IMG/VR virus record: IMGVR_UViG_3300049846_000560
Location: 1-34,291 of that record
DNA: 34,291 bases
Strand: one strand, 5' to 3'
From: a virus
Below, in pieces: positions 18,001-24,534 of the stretch (the stretch's first letter is position 1; the number at the start of each line of letters is the position of its first letter). The notes under the pieces are model-generated. The model was not told the DNA's origin. It did no database searches and saw only the letters and a program-made list of their open reading frames with translations. Made by a program: the position numbers and the translations under genes.

Positions 18001-19038
18001 TTTTGCCTGTCCGTACAAAGACACAAGCCCGATTCCGATCCACTTTAGCTGCGTGGTAACGGACGCCAGCGCTTCAGCAAGGTTGAGCGCGCCTTCTGCG
18101 AATCTCTTGAGGAACTGACCGATGTCCACGGCAAGCTGCTTGCCATTGGCGCTGTTGAAAAACTTCGTTAGCTCCTGCGTTGCATGAGTCAGCACCGTCA
18201 TGAAGCCCTGGTCGCCCACGGTCTTCTGAAAGAGCTGCCACTCAGTTCCGAGTCGCTGCAACGCACCCGGAAGTGTGTCGAGCATACGCAGACTGGCGCC
18301 CTTAGACTCCAGCTCGAGCTGGGCAAACATCTTCGCCAGCGCAGACCTTGATTCAACGGTGCCTTTCGAGATGAGCTTAGTCAGCTCGGCCATCGACAGC
18401 CCCATACCACGGGCCATCGCCTGCATCGCGGTCGGGATGGCTTCACCCAACTGCTGACGCAGTTCTTCCATCGAAATGACGCCCTTACCGGACATCTGTT
18501 GAATCGCAACTGCCGCTCGGTCGAGGTTCTGGCTGGAGCCGCCGACGTGTGCAATTGCGTCCACCAACGCGCGCATGCCGCCGGTCATCGGGTCGATGCC
18601 AGCCGCTTTGAACTTGACGAATGCCGATGACAGAGCCTTCATGTCGAAGGGGCTGTCTTTCGCGAGGTTTACGAGCGAGGACATATCGGCTATGCCCTCG
18701 AGCTTCCTGGCGGTATTGTCGGTCGCCTTGCTCAAGCCCTCCATGAGAGTCTGGAGCTTCTGGAATTCACCACTGGTCTTGGCAACAGACTTCGGGAACG
18801 ACAGCAGAATGTCGTTCACGTCCATCAGCGCGAACCGGAGCGCGCCGATCGTCATGATCGACGTGCGCAGGTTGCTGCCGAAGTTGTGCATCGCCTGATC
18901 GGCCTTGAAGGAGTGCGTCTCGACATCCTTCAGGTTCGCGATCAACGACTTGGTGAGCTGACCCGCCTTGCTCACACCGACCTGATAGCCGTTCGTAAGA
19001 AGGTTGAGCGCTACGTTTAGTCTTCCGACAGATTCCAT
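15025..19038 (-). CDS. Tail tape measure protein
   Basis: From the ATG at 19038 it is 1337 residues. TTG and GTG starts at 19050 and 19047 are in frame, but GGTGA sits six bases before the ATG. The N-terminus (MESVGRLNVALNLLTNGYQV) leads into a tape-measure domain (FALMDVNDILLSFPKSVAKT; MSGKGVISMEELRQQLGEAI). A membrane-like stretch occurs near residue 585 (AFAGAFYLAIEGLVWLWDKV). Long coiled-coil, charged segments fill the middle. The C-terminus has the GGVMSGRGPVRLRGYASGGV, EAYVPLPDG and VNVINQSG signature of lambda gpH-like proteins. At ~0.15 nm per residue, the length implies a tail near 200 nm. It is not overlapped by the upstream GT gene; a hairpin terminator lies between. Confidence 0.95.
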   Translation of the reverse strand: MESVGRLNVALNLLTNGYQVGVSKAGQLTKSLIANLKDVETHSFKADQAMHNFGSNLRTSIMTIGALRFALMDVNDILLSFPKSVAKTSGEFQKLQTLMEGLSKATDNTARKLEGIADMSSLVNLAKDSPFDMKALSSAFVKFKAAGIDPMTGGMRALVDAIAHVGGSSQNLDRAAVAIQQMSGKGVISMEELRQQLGEAIPTAMQAMARGMGLSMAELTKLISKGTVESRSALAKMFAQLELESKGASLRMLDTLPGALQRLGTEWQLFQKTVGDQGFMTVLTHATQELTKFFNSANGKQLAVDIGQFLKRFAEGALNLAEALASVTTQLKWIGIGLVSLYGQAKVLNLIQSMKTSFAEKEAGLQAQRNSARAKYDAENAAILRNMKTLRESANAYRSHAATIVGATATQTSALITGLNSQLEAERSAQRERKARITELRAMQMEQVKGLQDGSLVPDRVPKGQPGAGRFVSAEVKEAQISQIQSEIAERQRLINSLEAESRASASTVREAKGKIEANRALTKTNEERANALRALSTRQEEQIKKMQDSITTNNALAESSGKSGSAIVEFGKSLAKSIAFAGAFYLAIEGLVWLWDKVTGAARRAKEEQMAAIRIKQGVATEQDLKDKEAQVAEYERKRNDLVNKIAALNGKEDYASNLKRSGFIAELTQLEADNRKIVELRDAAKTTVAQMATESSAQNLLKKVQDDTDALILASSLQKRSLDANKEVLDAEKAGKSEAVLKPLRETARLLGVELAKIKRDQFQKAFDTVDSWAAGESESTRTRLKVLLQKQVEGLSEQFRLVSDPNKFLKDDKSKVKRERQDPFDQWVHQTKESTIKLKAAAEDMEDGIVSLSSLREQARRLVGEKISSGEFDATDKDGKKIAFSRRGDPDGLRAFAETLEYDRLFADQEKKASNAFAEAKRNVAVARQEYDAQLAGGGHQLTAETRAIDLTIARLEKFREVITATGVDFEAEMRSLRAGAAFVGVGKEMEKLAERNRQTQASLSTDSRVAIGERTAFAIDQDRRVFEAHMLELTRSGHMDEAQRQQALARIKLFHESVALHQKAASLQLETPIQKLARQWSDAIGAMDAASANWMGNLVDQLADGTFKVGKFVESIARDIAKIKLKEVLAGPLGGLTSDGTNWLKGALDMKGGHGAADAAAAAAAGQKAAADTAGAAAANLLSSALAQATTSATLFSTRLVGGVDPQVSGDLLSLFFANGGVMSGRGPVRLRGYASGGVASSPQVAVFGEGSRPEAYVPLPDGRTIPVTMSGAGGAGTPNVTVNVINQSGQPVSANQGSPRVDGRQMILDVVLSAASKPGAFRSGMQQLSGAR

Positions 19039-19052
19039 ATGACTCACCAATC

Positions 19053-19074
19053 AAAAGGGGGTCGCTAGACCCCC
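19053..19074 (-). terminator. Intrinsic terminator overlapping the GT stop
   Basis: On the minus strand GGGGGTC-TAGC-GACCCCC forms a seven-pair stem with a four-base loop, followed by TTTTGATT. The loop holds the TAG stop codon of GT. It precedes the tape measure start and probably lowers its transcription. Confidence 0.75.
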
Positions 19075-19720
19075 TGTGTCAACAACTTCAACTGCTCCAT
19101 CCCCTCTTTGTCCATCTTGACGTCCAGCGGGCTCGGCGGGGGCGCCACAACCACTTCCCCAATCTGCCCATCCAGCGCGCCGAACAGCTCTGTAGCACCT
19201 TCGCCGCTTTGCGCACAGGTTGACACCTGAAGCGCTAGACGTTGCTGATGAGCCTCGATCCTCGGAATCTGATCGCACAGAGTCCAGAAGACCCTGATCG
19301 GCAGATTCATCAGCGCTTGATAGCCCAGGGAGTAGAAGGCAAGGACTCGGGCAAAGAAAAAGCCGATGTCGATGCCTTCAACTCCCCCGTCTACTTTCCC
19401 TCGCTCTCCTTCTCCGCAATGGCTTCGCCGGTCTGCTGAAGCTCTTCCAGCGTGCCGTTCAGAAACTGGATGAGCGTGAAGAGCTGTTCGAGCTTCAACG
19501 CCCGGACATCTTCCTCAGTCAGCGTCGGAATCAGACGACGAACGTGTCGTGCGCTCGCCTCGAGGTTCGCAGCAATGTCGTCCTTGTTTTCGAGCTTCCT
19601 GGCGTCCGCAGACGCCTCGAGGAAGTCGCCAACCCCCATGTCTTTGACCGTGTGCTCGATGCCTGCAATGATGACCGTCTTGGTCGGGGTCAGCAGGGAA
19701 TCGAGGTTCAACATCTTCAT
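19065..19720 (-). CDS. Tail assembly chaperone GT, made by -1 frameshift
   Basis: Translation starts as gene G at 19720, slips back one base at GGGAAAG (19400-19394), and continues in the -1 frame to the TAG at 19065, giving about 218 residues. The -1 frame is open without stops across the whole G end and the gap, which is the evidence for a fusion rather than a free T gene. The extension reads VDGGVEGIDIGFFFARVLAF, then YSLGYQALMNLPIRVFWTL, and ends PSPLDVKMDKEGMEQLKLL. In lambda the G part coats the tape measure and the T part recruits the tail tube protein. The position between tail tube and tape measure genes fits. Frameshift efficiency cannot be judged here. Confidence 0.88.
19391..19720 (-). 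CDS. Tail assembly chaperone G-like
   Basis: This is a 109-residue acidic helical protein, MKMLNLDSLLTPTKTVIIAG then IEHTVKDMGVGDFLEAS, ending EKESEGK. The ATG has AAGGAG just upstream. It is the unshifted product of the G/GT pair and holds the place of lambda gpG. Its last two sense codons, GGA AAG, are the slippery site, and the TAG follows at once, so terminating and shifting ribosomes compete at the same spot. The protein is expected to bind the tape measure during tail assembly and to be absent from the virion. Confidence 0.9.
   Translation of the reverse strand: MKMLNLDSLLTPTKTVIIAGIEHTVKDMGVGDFLEASADARKLENKDDIAANLEASARHVRRLIPTLTEEDVRALKLEQLFTLIQFLNGTLEELQQTGEAIAEKESEGK
19394..19400 (-). 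promoter_or_regulatory. Programmed -1 frameshift slippery site GGGAAAG
   Basis: On the minus strand the heptamer GGGAAAG lies in the G frame as G-GGA-AAG, the same heptamer used by lambda G/GT. It is followed directly by the G stop codon TAG. The -1 frame downstream is open for 110 codons. Confidence 0.88.
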
Positions 19721-19735
19721 TCAGCCTTCTCCTTG

Positions 19736-19762
19736 AAAAATGGGCGGGCACGCGGCCCGCCC
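19736..19762 (-). terminator. Intrinsic terminator after tail tube gene
   Basis: On the minus strand GGGCGGGC-CGCGT-GCCCGCCC makes an eight-pair GC stem, followed by ATTTTT. It lies 28 bases after the tail tube stop codon and before the ribosome-binding site of G, so it should cap the tube transcript and reduce G/GT expression. Confidence 0.85.
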
Positions 19763-19790
19763 TCACGCTTCACATCGCCCGTGTGATGGG

Positions 19791-20624
19791 TTAGACGCCG
19801 ATGTAGTACAGGCGGCGAGTGGTCGGGTCCGGGTAGCCGGTGAACTCGCAGTTGTAGACGCGCTCTTCCTCGAGTCGGTAAGCGAACTGCACACCACCAG
19901 CGGTGCCCGCGAGCGGAACCACGAAGTCCAGACTCTTGTCGGTCGCGGCGTTCTCTTGCGGGTGCAGACGCAGTTCCTTCGCGACGCTCAGCAGGTTCAC
20001 GCCCACCGCGTCCGACACGTCCACGCGCATGTAGGTGGCATTCACGCCGCCGGTCAGGCTGACAATGGTGGCACCGGAAGTACCAGCCGCCAGCGTGTAG
20101 CTGGGCGATGCGCCGTAGTCACCGTAGGTCACGGTGATGGCGTTGGTGCCGGCGGTGTAGGTGAACTGTGCAAGGTCAACCACGCCATCGGTTGCGCCGA
20201 CCAGCTTCGCGTACAGGTTCGCAGCGGTCGCTTCCTTCGAGGCGCCGAGCAGAACGTCGTACATGCCGGTGGCAGTAGCCTTGAACGTGAAGGTCTTGCC
20301 GTTCACGACAATGGTCTGACTGGCGGTCGGGTTGAGTCCCAGGGTGATCGAACCTGCGGCGCGAACACCGTCCGTCACAATCGTCGCACCCGGCATCACT
20401 CGAGCCATGTTCAGGATGGTCGTCTCGGCCAGCGGAACCTTGACCTTGACGTTGCGGCTCGAGATGATTTCCGAGATGGCGGTCTTGCCGAACTGATCGA
20501 CTTCGGTCTTGTAGGACTCGGAGCTGACCTCAACCTCGACACCGCCCTTGGTGTAGCCCAGGTCGTAGCCGTCGTAGAAAACCTTGCAGACGCCGACCTT
20601 GACGTTGATGGTATTGGAAGCCAT
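19791..20624 (-). CDS. Major tail tube protein with inserted beta domain
   Basis: This encodes 277 residues. The N-terminus (MASNTINVKVGVCKVFYDGY, then DLGYTKGGVEVEVSSESYKT, VDQFGKTAISEIISSRNVKV) and C-terminus (LRLHPQENAATDKSLDFVVP ... TRRLYYIGV) form a typical tail tube fold. Between them, about residues 98-205, lies a separate Thr/Ala-rich segment beginning ASQTIVVNGKTFTFKATATG, which resembles small Ig-like or decoration domains inserted in phage structural proteins. It would project from the tube surface. AGGAG precedes the ATG. The gene is framed by its own TTGACA promoter-like site and a strong terminator, consistent with a very abundant product. Confidence 0.9.
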   Translation of the reverse strand: MASNTINVKVGVCKVFYDGYDLGYTKGGVEVEVSSESYKTEVDQFGKTAISEIISSRNVKVKVPLAETTILNMARVMPGATIVTDGVRAAGSITLGLNPTASQTIVVNGKTFTFKATATGMYDVLLGASKEATAANLYAKLVGATDGVVDLAQFTYTAGTNAITVTYGDYGASPSYTLAAGTSGATIVSLTGGVNATYMRVDVSDAVGVNLLSVAKELRLHPQENAATDKSLDFVVPLAGTAGGVQFAYRLEEERVYNCEFTGYPDPTTRRLYYIGV

Positions 20625-20670
20625 TGGGTATCTCCTAGATTGGGATCATGGATGAAGTCACGGGTTACTG

Positions 20671-20699
20671 ATACTAGCGTTTTGACTCGCTGGTGTCAA
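20671..20699 (-). promoter_or_regulatory. Sigma70-like promoter for tail tube gene
   Basis: On the minus strand TTGACA, a 17-base spacer and TAGTAT. The -10 box overlaps the TAG stop of the tail terminator gene. The expected transcript starts near 20664, about 40 bases before the tube ATG. Confidence 0.65.
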
Positions 20700-21075
20700 C
20701 GTAAATCACATCGATGGTGGTATGGAACTCGTTGTTCTGCCCCAGCGATGGGGCATAGGCAAAGGGCTTGGACCTCGGGCGGGCATAGTGGAAAAGCAGC
20801 CCATCGATCTTGACGGTCGCGATGTTCCATAGCGCCAAGACTGCTCGATTCATCAGCTCTTGGCTTGCCTCGTATCCGTGAGCCCTGGTGATGAGCATGA
20901 AACTGCCCTTGTAGTAGCCGGGAAGCTCATGGTCGTAGCGCATGCCGCCAAACTGCTCGCGCAACAAGACGCCAGGAAGGTCGTTGGCGACGAAATTGAC
21001 GAAAAGACTCTTGCCTGTCTCGCCGACGCCTTCGCTTTCAAGATGACTGGCAATTGCATTGAGCAGCGCAGACAT
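20674..21075 (-). CDS. Tail terminator / minor capsid-type neck protein
   Basis: This 133-residue protein starts MSALLNAIASHLESEGVGET and continues GKSLFVNFVANDLPGVLLRE, with strands GYYKGSFMLITRAHGYEAS and FHTTIDVIYVDTSESK. This is the pattern of the phage minor capsid/tail terminator family lying directly before the tube gene, which closes the tail and joins it to the neck. Its ATG overlaps the upstream stop (TAATG), with AAGAGG upstream. Its last codons double as the -10 region of the tube promoter. Confidence 0.8.
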   Translation of the reverse strand: MSALLNAIASHLESEGVGETGKSLFVNFVANDLPGVLLREQFGGMRYDHELPGYYKGSFMLITRAHGYEASQELMNRAVLALWNIATVKIDGLLFHYARPRSKPFAYAPSLGQNNEFHTTIDVIYVDTSESKR

Positions 21076-21566
21076 TAGAAATACCTCTTGAGAACGCCAA
21101 TGGTGGAGCTGATGACCTCCTTGGACCTGTCGATCAGCGCCCGACGTAGGAAGCCGCCGCCTACGGGATAGCCCGTTGCCGCAGCTTTAGCGGCAGATCG
21201 TGGGCCGAGCTGGTATTGACTGCCCTCGGTAACCTGTCCTTCGTGGATCAGATAGGCATAGTCGCCCACCTTTCGCCCAGCGGAACCGCCCCCGGAGCCT
21301 TCCATGTCCTCATCGACATGGACAACGTGAGTGCTGCGTGTGAACTGCCCCTTGGCGTTGCGTTCGCCGGGAACCTTGAAGTCCTCGATTGCAGCCTCGA
21401 GCGGGCCTTCGTCGATCGGGGCATAGTTGCGGGCCGTCTCGGCAATGTGCTTCGCCTCGGTCGCCATGGTGCGCGCACCGTGTTCGCGGGCGCGCTCGCC
21501 CACCTGCTGAAGCAAGACCTCCAACTGCCCAGCGGTGATGAACTCGCCTGTGAAGGTCACGCCCAT
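21075..21566 (-). CDS. HK97 gp10-like neck/tail completion protein
   Basis: This encodes 163 residues. A helical N-terminus (LEVLLQQVGERAREHGARTM, then AETARNYAPIDEGPLEAAIE) is followed by a beta hairpin region and YAYLIHEGQVTEGSQYQLGP, ending in FLRRALIDRSKEV. This combination (APxDxGxLxxSI ... Y...xHxG ... FLxxA) is the signature of HK97 gp10-type head-tail proteins. It lies between a stopper-type gene and the tail terminator. A nine- to ten-base overlap with the upstream gene suggests coupling. Confidence 0.85.
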   Translation of the reverse strand: MGVTFTGEFITAGQLEVLLQQVGERAREHGARTMATEAKHIAETARNYAPIDEGPLEAAIEDFKVPGERNAKGQFTRSTHVVHVDEDMEGSGGGSAGRKVGDYAYLIHEGQVTEGSQYQLGPRSAAKAAATGYPVGGGFLRRALIDRSKEVISSTIGVLKRYF

Positions 21567-21898
21567 AGTTCGCAGTCCGTCTCGTAGTGATCAACGTACC
21601 CGGAAATGTCCAGACGCGGGCGCATCTCGATGATGCGAAGTTGGGCGCCAAGGACGACGAGACGGTCGCCAAGATCGGCGATCGTTTCCCCGGACAAGAG
21701 AACTTTCGACTGAGCGGTCTTCTCGTCACCATGCCCGCGACTGGACGAGCTGTCGGCACGCACCGTCGTGCGGGTCATCATCCGGGCAAGCCGAATAACC
21801 GCGATGGGTTCGCGTGTCGGTGAGCCGAACTTGGGTTCGCCGTTGATCGTGAAGCCGGTCACCTTCTCGACCGTGCAGGTTCCGTTTGAATTCAGCAT
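21557..21898 (-). CDS. Small head-tail connector (stopper-type) protein
   Basis: This 113-residue protein starts MLNSNGTCTVEKVTGFTING and continues EPKFGSPTREPIAVIRLARM, with a core LSGETIADLGDRLVVLGAQL and end IDGYVDHYETDCELWA-like (DISGYVDHYETDCELWA). Small all-beta proteins of this size at this place in siphovirus clusters are usually neck stopper proteins. I base the call on position and the strand-rich pattern, not on a firm family match. Confidence 0.65.
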   Translation of the reverse strand: MLNSNGTCTVEKVTGFTINGEPKFGSPTREPIAVIRLARMMTRTTVRADSSSSRGHGDEKTAQSKVLLSGETIADLGDRLVVLGAQLRIIEMRPRLDISGYVDHYETDCELWA

Positions 21899-21915
21899 CG
21901 CGGCATTCTACTCAG

Positions 21916-22662
21916 TCATGGCTTCCTTACCAAGTATCGAGCATTGGGGTGCATGTGCTCGCTCGCCTCGTCGAGCTTCGGAAGACCCGAGGTCGCCCCG
22001 GTGATCGAAAAATAGAACGAGCCAGAGGAAGTGTCGATGACCGCCGTATCTTGTCCGTCGCACACCAGCGCCATCATGGTCGTGTGGTTGCAGATGCTCA
22101 TCAGTGCGTCGCGCACGTTGAACGTGGACATCACCTGGGTCGACCAGCGCCGACCAATGGCGTCGGTTCGCGTGAGCTTCAGCGACTCAAGCACCCCGAT
22201 GCAGGCGATCTTCATCGCGGTGGGCGCATTACAACCCCGGGAAGCTGCGATCATGGACGCGCGAAGCTGGGTGTGGCGCATCGTCTGCAAGATCGTCGCC
22301 TCATCCGTCCGCATCGAATCACGAACCGATGACAGGACGGACTCGATCAAGTCGAAGCTGTAGTCGCTAACGTCGACCATCGCCTCTTTCGGAAGGGCTA
22401 GATCGACGACGCGCAGGGACTCTTCGATCAGCAAGTCCACGATAGCCCGAAGATCGCCGTTCTCATAGGGCGCAACCAGCTCGCCCACTAGGTTGCGCGA
22501 CCCACGCAGATCCGCCGCAAGCATCTCGACCGCGCCGCGCGAGTGCGAGCCGTTACGGGACAGGGTATCAGCGAAAGACCCTCGGGCGGTGCGGTGCCAG
22601 AGGGCGTACCTACCGGCGAATCGACGAGTCTCTTCGTCGATCGTTTCGATCAAGTCAATCAT
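21916..22662 (-). CDS. Hypothetical protein in head-tail connector region
   Basis: This 248-residue protein was not recognised. The first ~170 residues look helical (MIDLIETIDEETRRFAGRYA; LRAIVDLLIEESLRVVDLAL; SFDLIESVLSSVRDSMRTD). The C-terminal ~70 residues look beta-rich (VCDGQDTAVIDTSSGSFYFS). Its start overlaps the upstream stop as ATGA. The location between capsid and neck genes suggests a head completion, adaptor or virion internal protein. I see no catalytic motif. Confidence 0.7.
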   Translation of the reverse strand: MIDLIETIDEETRRFAGRYALWHRTARGSFADTLSRNGSHSRGAVEMLAADLRGSRNLVGELVAPYENGDLRAIVDLLIEESLRVVDLALPKEAMVDVSDYSFDLIESVLSSVRDSMRTDEATILQTMRHTQLRASMIAASRGCNAPTAMKIACIGVLESLKLTRTDAIGRRWSTQVMSTFNVRDALMSICNHTTMMALVCDGQDTAVIDTSSGSFYFSITGATSGLPKLDEASEHMHPNARYLVRKP

Positions 22663-23441
22663 CCGCGCCCGACCCTTCCTGCTGCCAGGAACCTGCCGAT
22701 GTAGGGCATGGCGCCCTTGGAGATGGGGGCTTTGCCGCCCTGGAAGAACGTGCGCGATGATTCACCGATGACGATCGATCGGACGCTGCCGCCACCCATA
22801 TCGGTAGTCGTGTCGAGGATCGCGTTCGCCTCCGCGACCTGACCCATCTGCATCGCCTTCTTGAATTCGGCGCTCATCGACTGCCACTCGGAAGGGCTCA
22901 GGTCGAACAGGCGGAAACCCTCTCCACCAAACCCATACCCCGCATACTGCTTTGCGGCCCATCCGCTGCGCGAGCGATCTACAAGCAGCAGCTTGCCGAT
23001 CCGCATATACGCGGCGCGGAGTGCGAAGACGCGATCCTCGGACGTTGCCGCGTCCCAGTACGTCACACCAGGCATGTCTTCGGCGAGCATTTCCGCCATC
23101 AGCAATGTCACGGTACTGGTCGTAGGGACAACCAAGAGCGAGTCTTGGTACAGGCGATAGGCGACCCTGACTGTCTCGGTCGAAGTGGCGCTCGATAGCG
23201 TGACAAGCACTTCGCGAGCGCCCTCAGTGGCTTCGATCGAAAGCGTGTTCTCCGACTCCGTAACGACAACCGTCGCAACATCAGCACCAGCGACGTACCC
23301 GGAAACCGGGGTGGTCGCCGTCACGGTTGCGCCGTTCTCGTCAAGGATGCGGTAGCTGGCAGCGGTTGCGTCGGCGTAGATCGACGCGCCCGTCAGATCG
23401 ACCTCGAGCGTCTTGGCAGTACCGGATGCGAGCGCTTCCAT
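22659..23441 (-). CDS. Hypothetical head-tail region protein with Ig-like N-terminus
   Basis: This encodes 260 residues. The first ~95 residues alternate in a beta pattern with Thr and Val (TLEVDLTGASIYADATAASY; VATVVVTESENTLSIEATEG). The second half is mixed helical (LLMAEMLAEDMPGVTYWDAA; VFALRAAYMRIGKLLLVDRS) and may hold the adaptor-type helical bundle of a head completion protein. It is ATGA-coupled to the next gene and follows the upstream stop directly. The family is not recognised. A connector or adaptor role is inferred from gene order only. Confidence 0.7.
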   Translation of the reverse strand: MEALASGTAKTLEVDLTGASIYADATAASYRILDENGATVTATTPVSGYVAGADVATVVVTESENTLSIEATEGAREVLVTLSSATSTETVRVAYRLYQDSLLVVPTTSTVTLLMAEMLAEDMPGVTYWDAATSEDRVFALRAAYMRIGKLLLVDRSRSGWAAKQYAGYGFGGEGFRLFDLSPSEWQSMSAEFKKAMQMGQVAEANAILDTTTDMGGGSVRSIVIGESSRTFFQGGKAPISKGAMPYIGRFLAAGRVGRG

Positions 23442-23442
23442 G

Positions 23443-24054
23443 TCAGATCGCCTTCAGGTACTTGACCGCCTTTGCGATGTGCTCTTCACGCAGCTCCTGG
23501 CGCAATGCGTTCCAATCCACCGTGCTCAGCCCAGACGCGACGAATGCGTCGCGCACTACGTCGCCGAGCGTGACGGTCCTGCCGTTGACCTCGAAGCTGG
23601 AGGGTTGCACGTTCGAGCCCATCAGTCCTTCAATGGGCTTTTCATCGCGAGCGACGGGGCGGGTCACGTCCAGCACCATGTCGATGAGCTTGCCGACCGA
23701 ATTGGACTTCACACCCAGGTCGTCGGAGATTTCGCGAATGCCTGCGATGCCCTTTTCGTCGGCGATCTTCTCGAGCATTTCCCGAGTGATGTGCTTGGGT
23801 GCCATCGCCTGGGTGATCGTGCTCTGGGCGACTTCAACCGACTCGATGGCGTCCGTGCTCTGCCCATTCATGTCGATGAGCTTTTGCGAAGCGCTGGGGT
23901 TGGTGCCGTCGATGCGCTCGACAGAGACGATGTTCGCGAGTCGCGTTGCGGTGCGCGGATCGACATCCACGACCGAGACGGCGTTGTCGAACTGCACGCC
24001 GCCGAAGTCCCCGGTGAATCCTTCCCATCCGGGTTGCGTGATCTTCAGTTTCAT
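23443..24054 (-). CDS. Phage protein with HeH/Rho-N-like helical motif
   Basis: This encodes 203 residues. The N-terminus has a short beta segment (PGWEGFTGDFGGVQFDNAVS). The centre carries IREISDDLGVKSNSVGKLID, which matches the helix-extension-helix pattern (LREIAxxLGVKxxSxxxLI) seen in SAP/Rho-N-like motifs that bind nucleic acid or partner proteins. The C-terminus is helical (WNALRQELREEHIAKAVKYL). The ATG is inside the 3' end of the HNH gene (ATGA) with AAGGGG upstream. It is probably a capsid-neck region accessory protein; its function is unknown. Confidence 0.7.
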   Translation of the reverse strand: MKLKITQPGWEGFTGDFGGVQFDNAVSVVDVDPRTATRLANIVSVERIDGTNPSASQKLIDMNGQSTDAIESVEVAQSTITQAMAPKHITREMLEKIADEKGIAGIREISDDLGVKSNSVGKLIDMVLDVTRPVARDEKPIEGLMGSNVQPSSFEVNGRTVTLGDVVRDAFVASGLSTVDWNALRQELREEHIAKAVKYLKAI

Positions 24055-24479
24055 TGAATTCCCCTTCTCTTAAAGTCTCGAGAGATGTGTGTTTTTAGCC
24101 TGTGACAGTTCGCGCACAGGGTCTGGTAGTTCGACGGGTCACTGTTTGACTTGTCGCCGTCGATGTGATCTACGTCGAGCTGACACGAGTGCTCGGCAAT
24201 GAAGCCGCACTTTTCACAATGGTCCTTCTTGAAAGCCTTATAACCAATGCGTTGCCGCTTGTCCTTTTCAAGCTCGCGGAAGCCCTCATGCTCACGCCGA
24301 GCCCTCATGTACTCGCGCTGATATTCCCTTGTCTTTGGGAATCGCTCCGTATGACACGCATTGCAGAGTGCGCGAAAGAGCCCGTACCCCTTGTGGGACT
24401 GAGGCTCTTTCGCGCACTGGACACAGACGCCCTTTACGTTGGGCGGCTCTGGCTTTGAGATTCTGGTCACTGAAAACAA
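24051..24479 (-). CDS. HNH endonuclease, probable homing type
   Basis: The protein has two zinc-binding modules: CVQC...CNAC (Cys19/22/39/42) and CEKC...CANC (Cys88/91/122/125). The second encloses the catalytic core LDVDHIDGDKSNSDPSNYQT with His105, followed by LCANCHRLKT. This is a beta-beta-alpha metal HNH nuclease. No ATG exists before the first zinc module. The start must be TTG at 24479 or GTG at 24470, neither with a Shine-Dalgarno, and both lie in or next to the U-tract of the capsid terminator. It therefore depends on readthrough. Its placement next to the capsid gene, with an ATGA overlap to a structural gene, fits a free-standing homing endonuclease. A packaging-type HNH is the alternative but less likely so far from terminase. 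Confidence 0.88.
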   Translation of the reverse strand: MFSVTRISKPEPPNVKGVCVQCAKEPQSHKGYGLFRALCNACHTERFPKTREYQREYMRARREHEGFRELEKDKRQRIGYKAFKKDHCEKCGFIAEHSCQLDVDHIDGDKSNSDPSNYQTLCANCHRLKTHISRDFKRRGIQ

Positions 24480-24505
24480 TAGGGCGGCGTTTTTGACGCC
24501 GCCCT
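24473..24505 (-). terminator. Intrinsic terminator after major capsid gene
   Basis: On the minus strand AGGGCGGCG and CGCCGCCCT pair over nine bases around a seven-base loop, followed by ATTGTTTTC. It lies 29 bases after the capsid stop. Its U-tract contains the possible TTG start of the HNH gene. Confidence 0.8.
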
Positions 24506-24534
24506 ACTAAGTCAGCCGTGAGGTATCACGACGT

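Noticed and set aside
19060-19082. TTGACA upstream of tape measure gene as a promoter
   Set aside because: TTGACA occurs at 19082-19077 on the minus strand, but 16-18 bases later the sequence is C/T-rich with no -10-like hexamer, and a terminator occupies the space.
19065-19310. Independent 81-residue gene starting at 19310
   Set aside because: It is the end of the -1 frame extension of G. The frame is open far upstream and a GGGAAAG site joins them, so a GT fusion explains it better.
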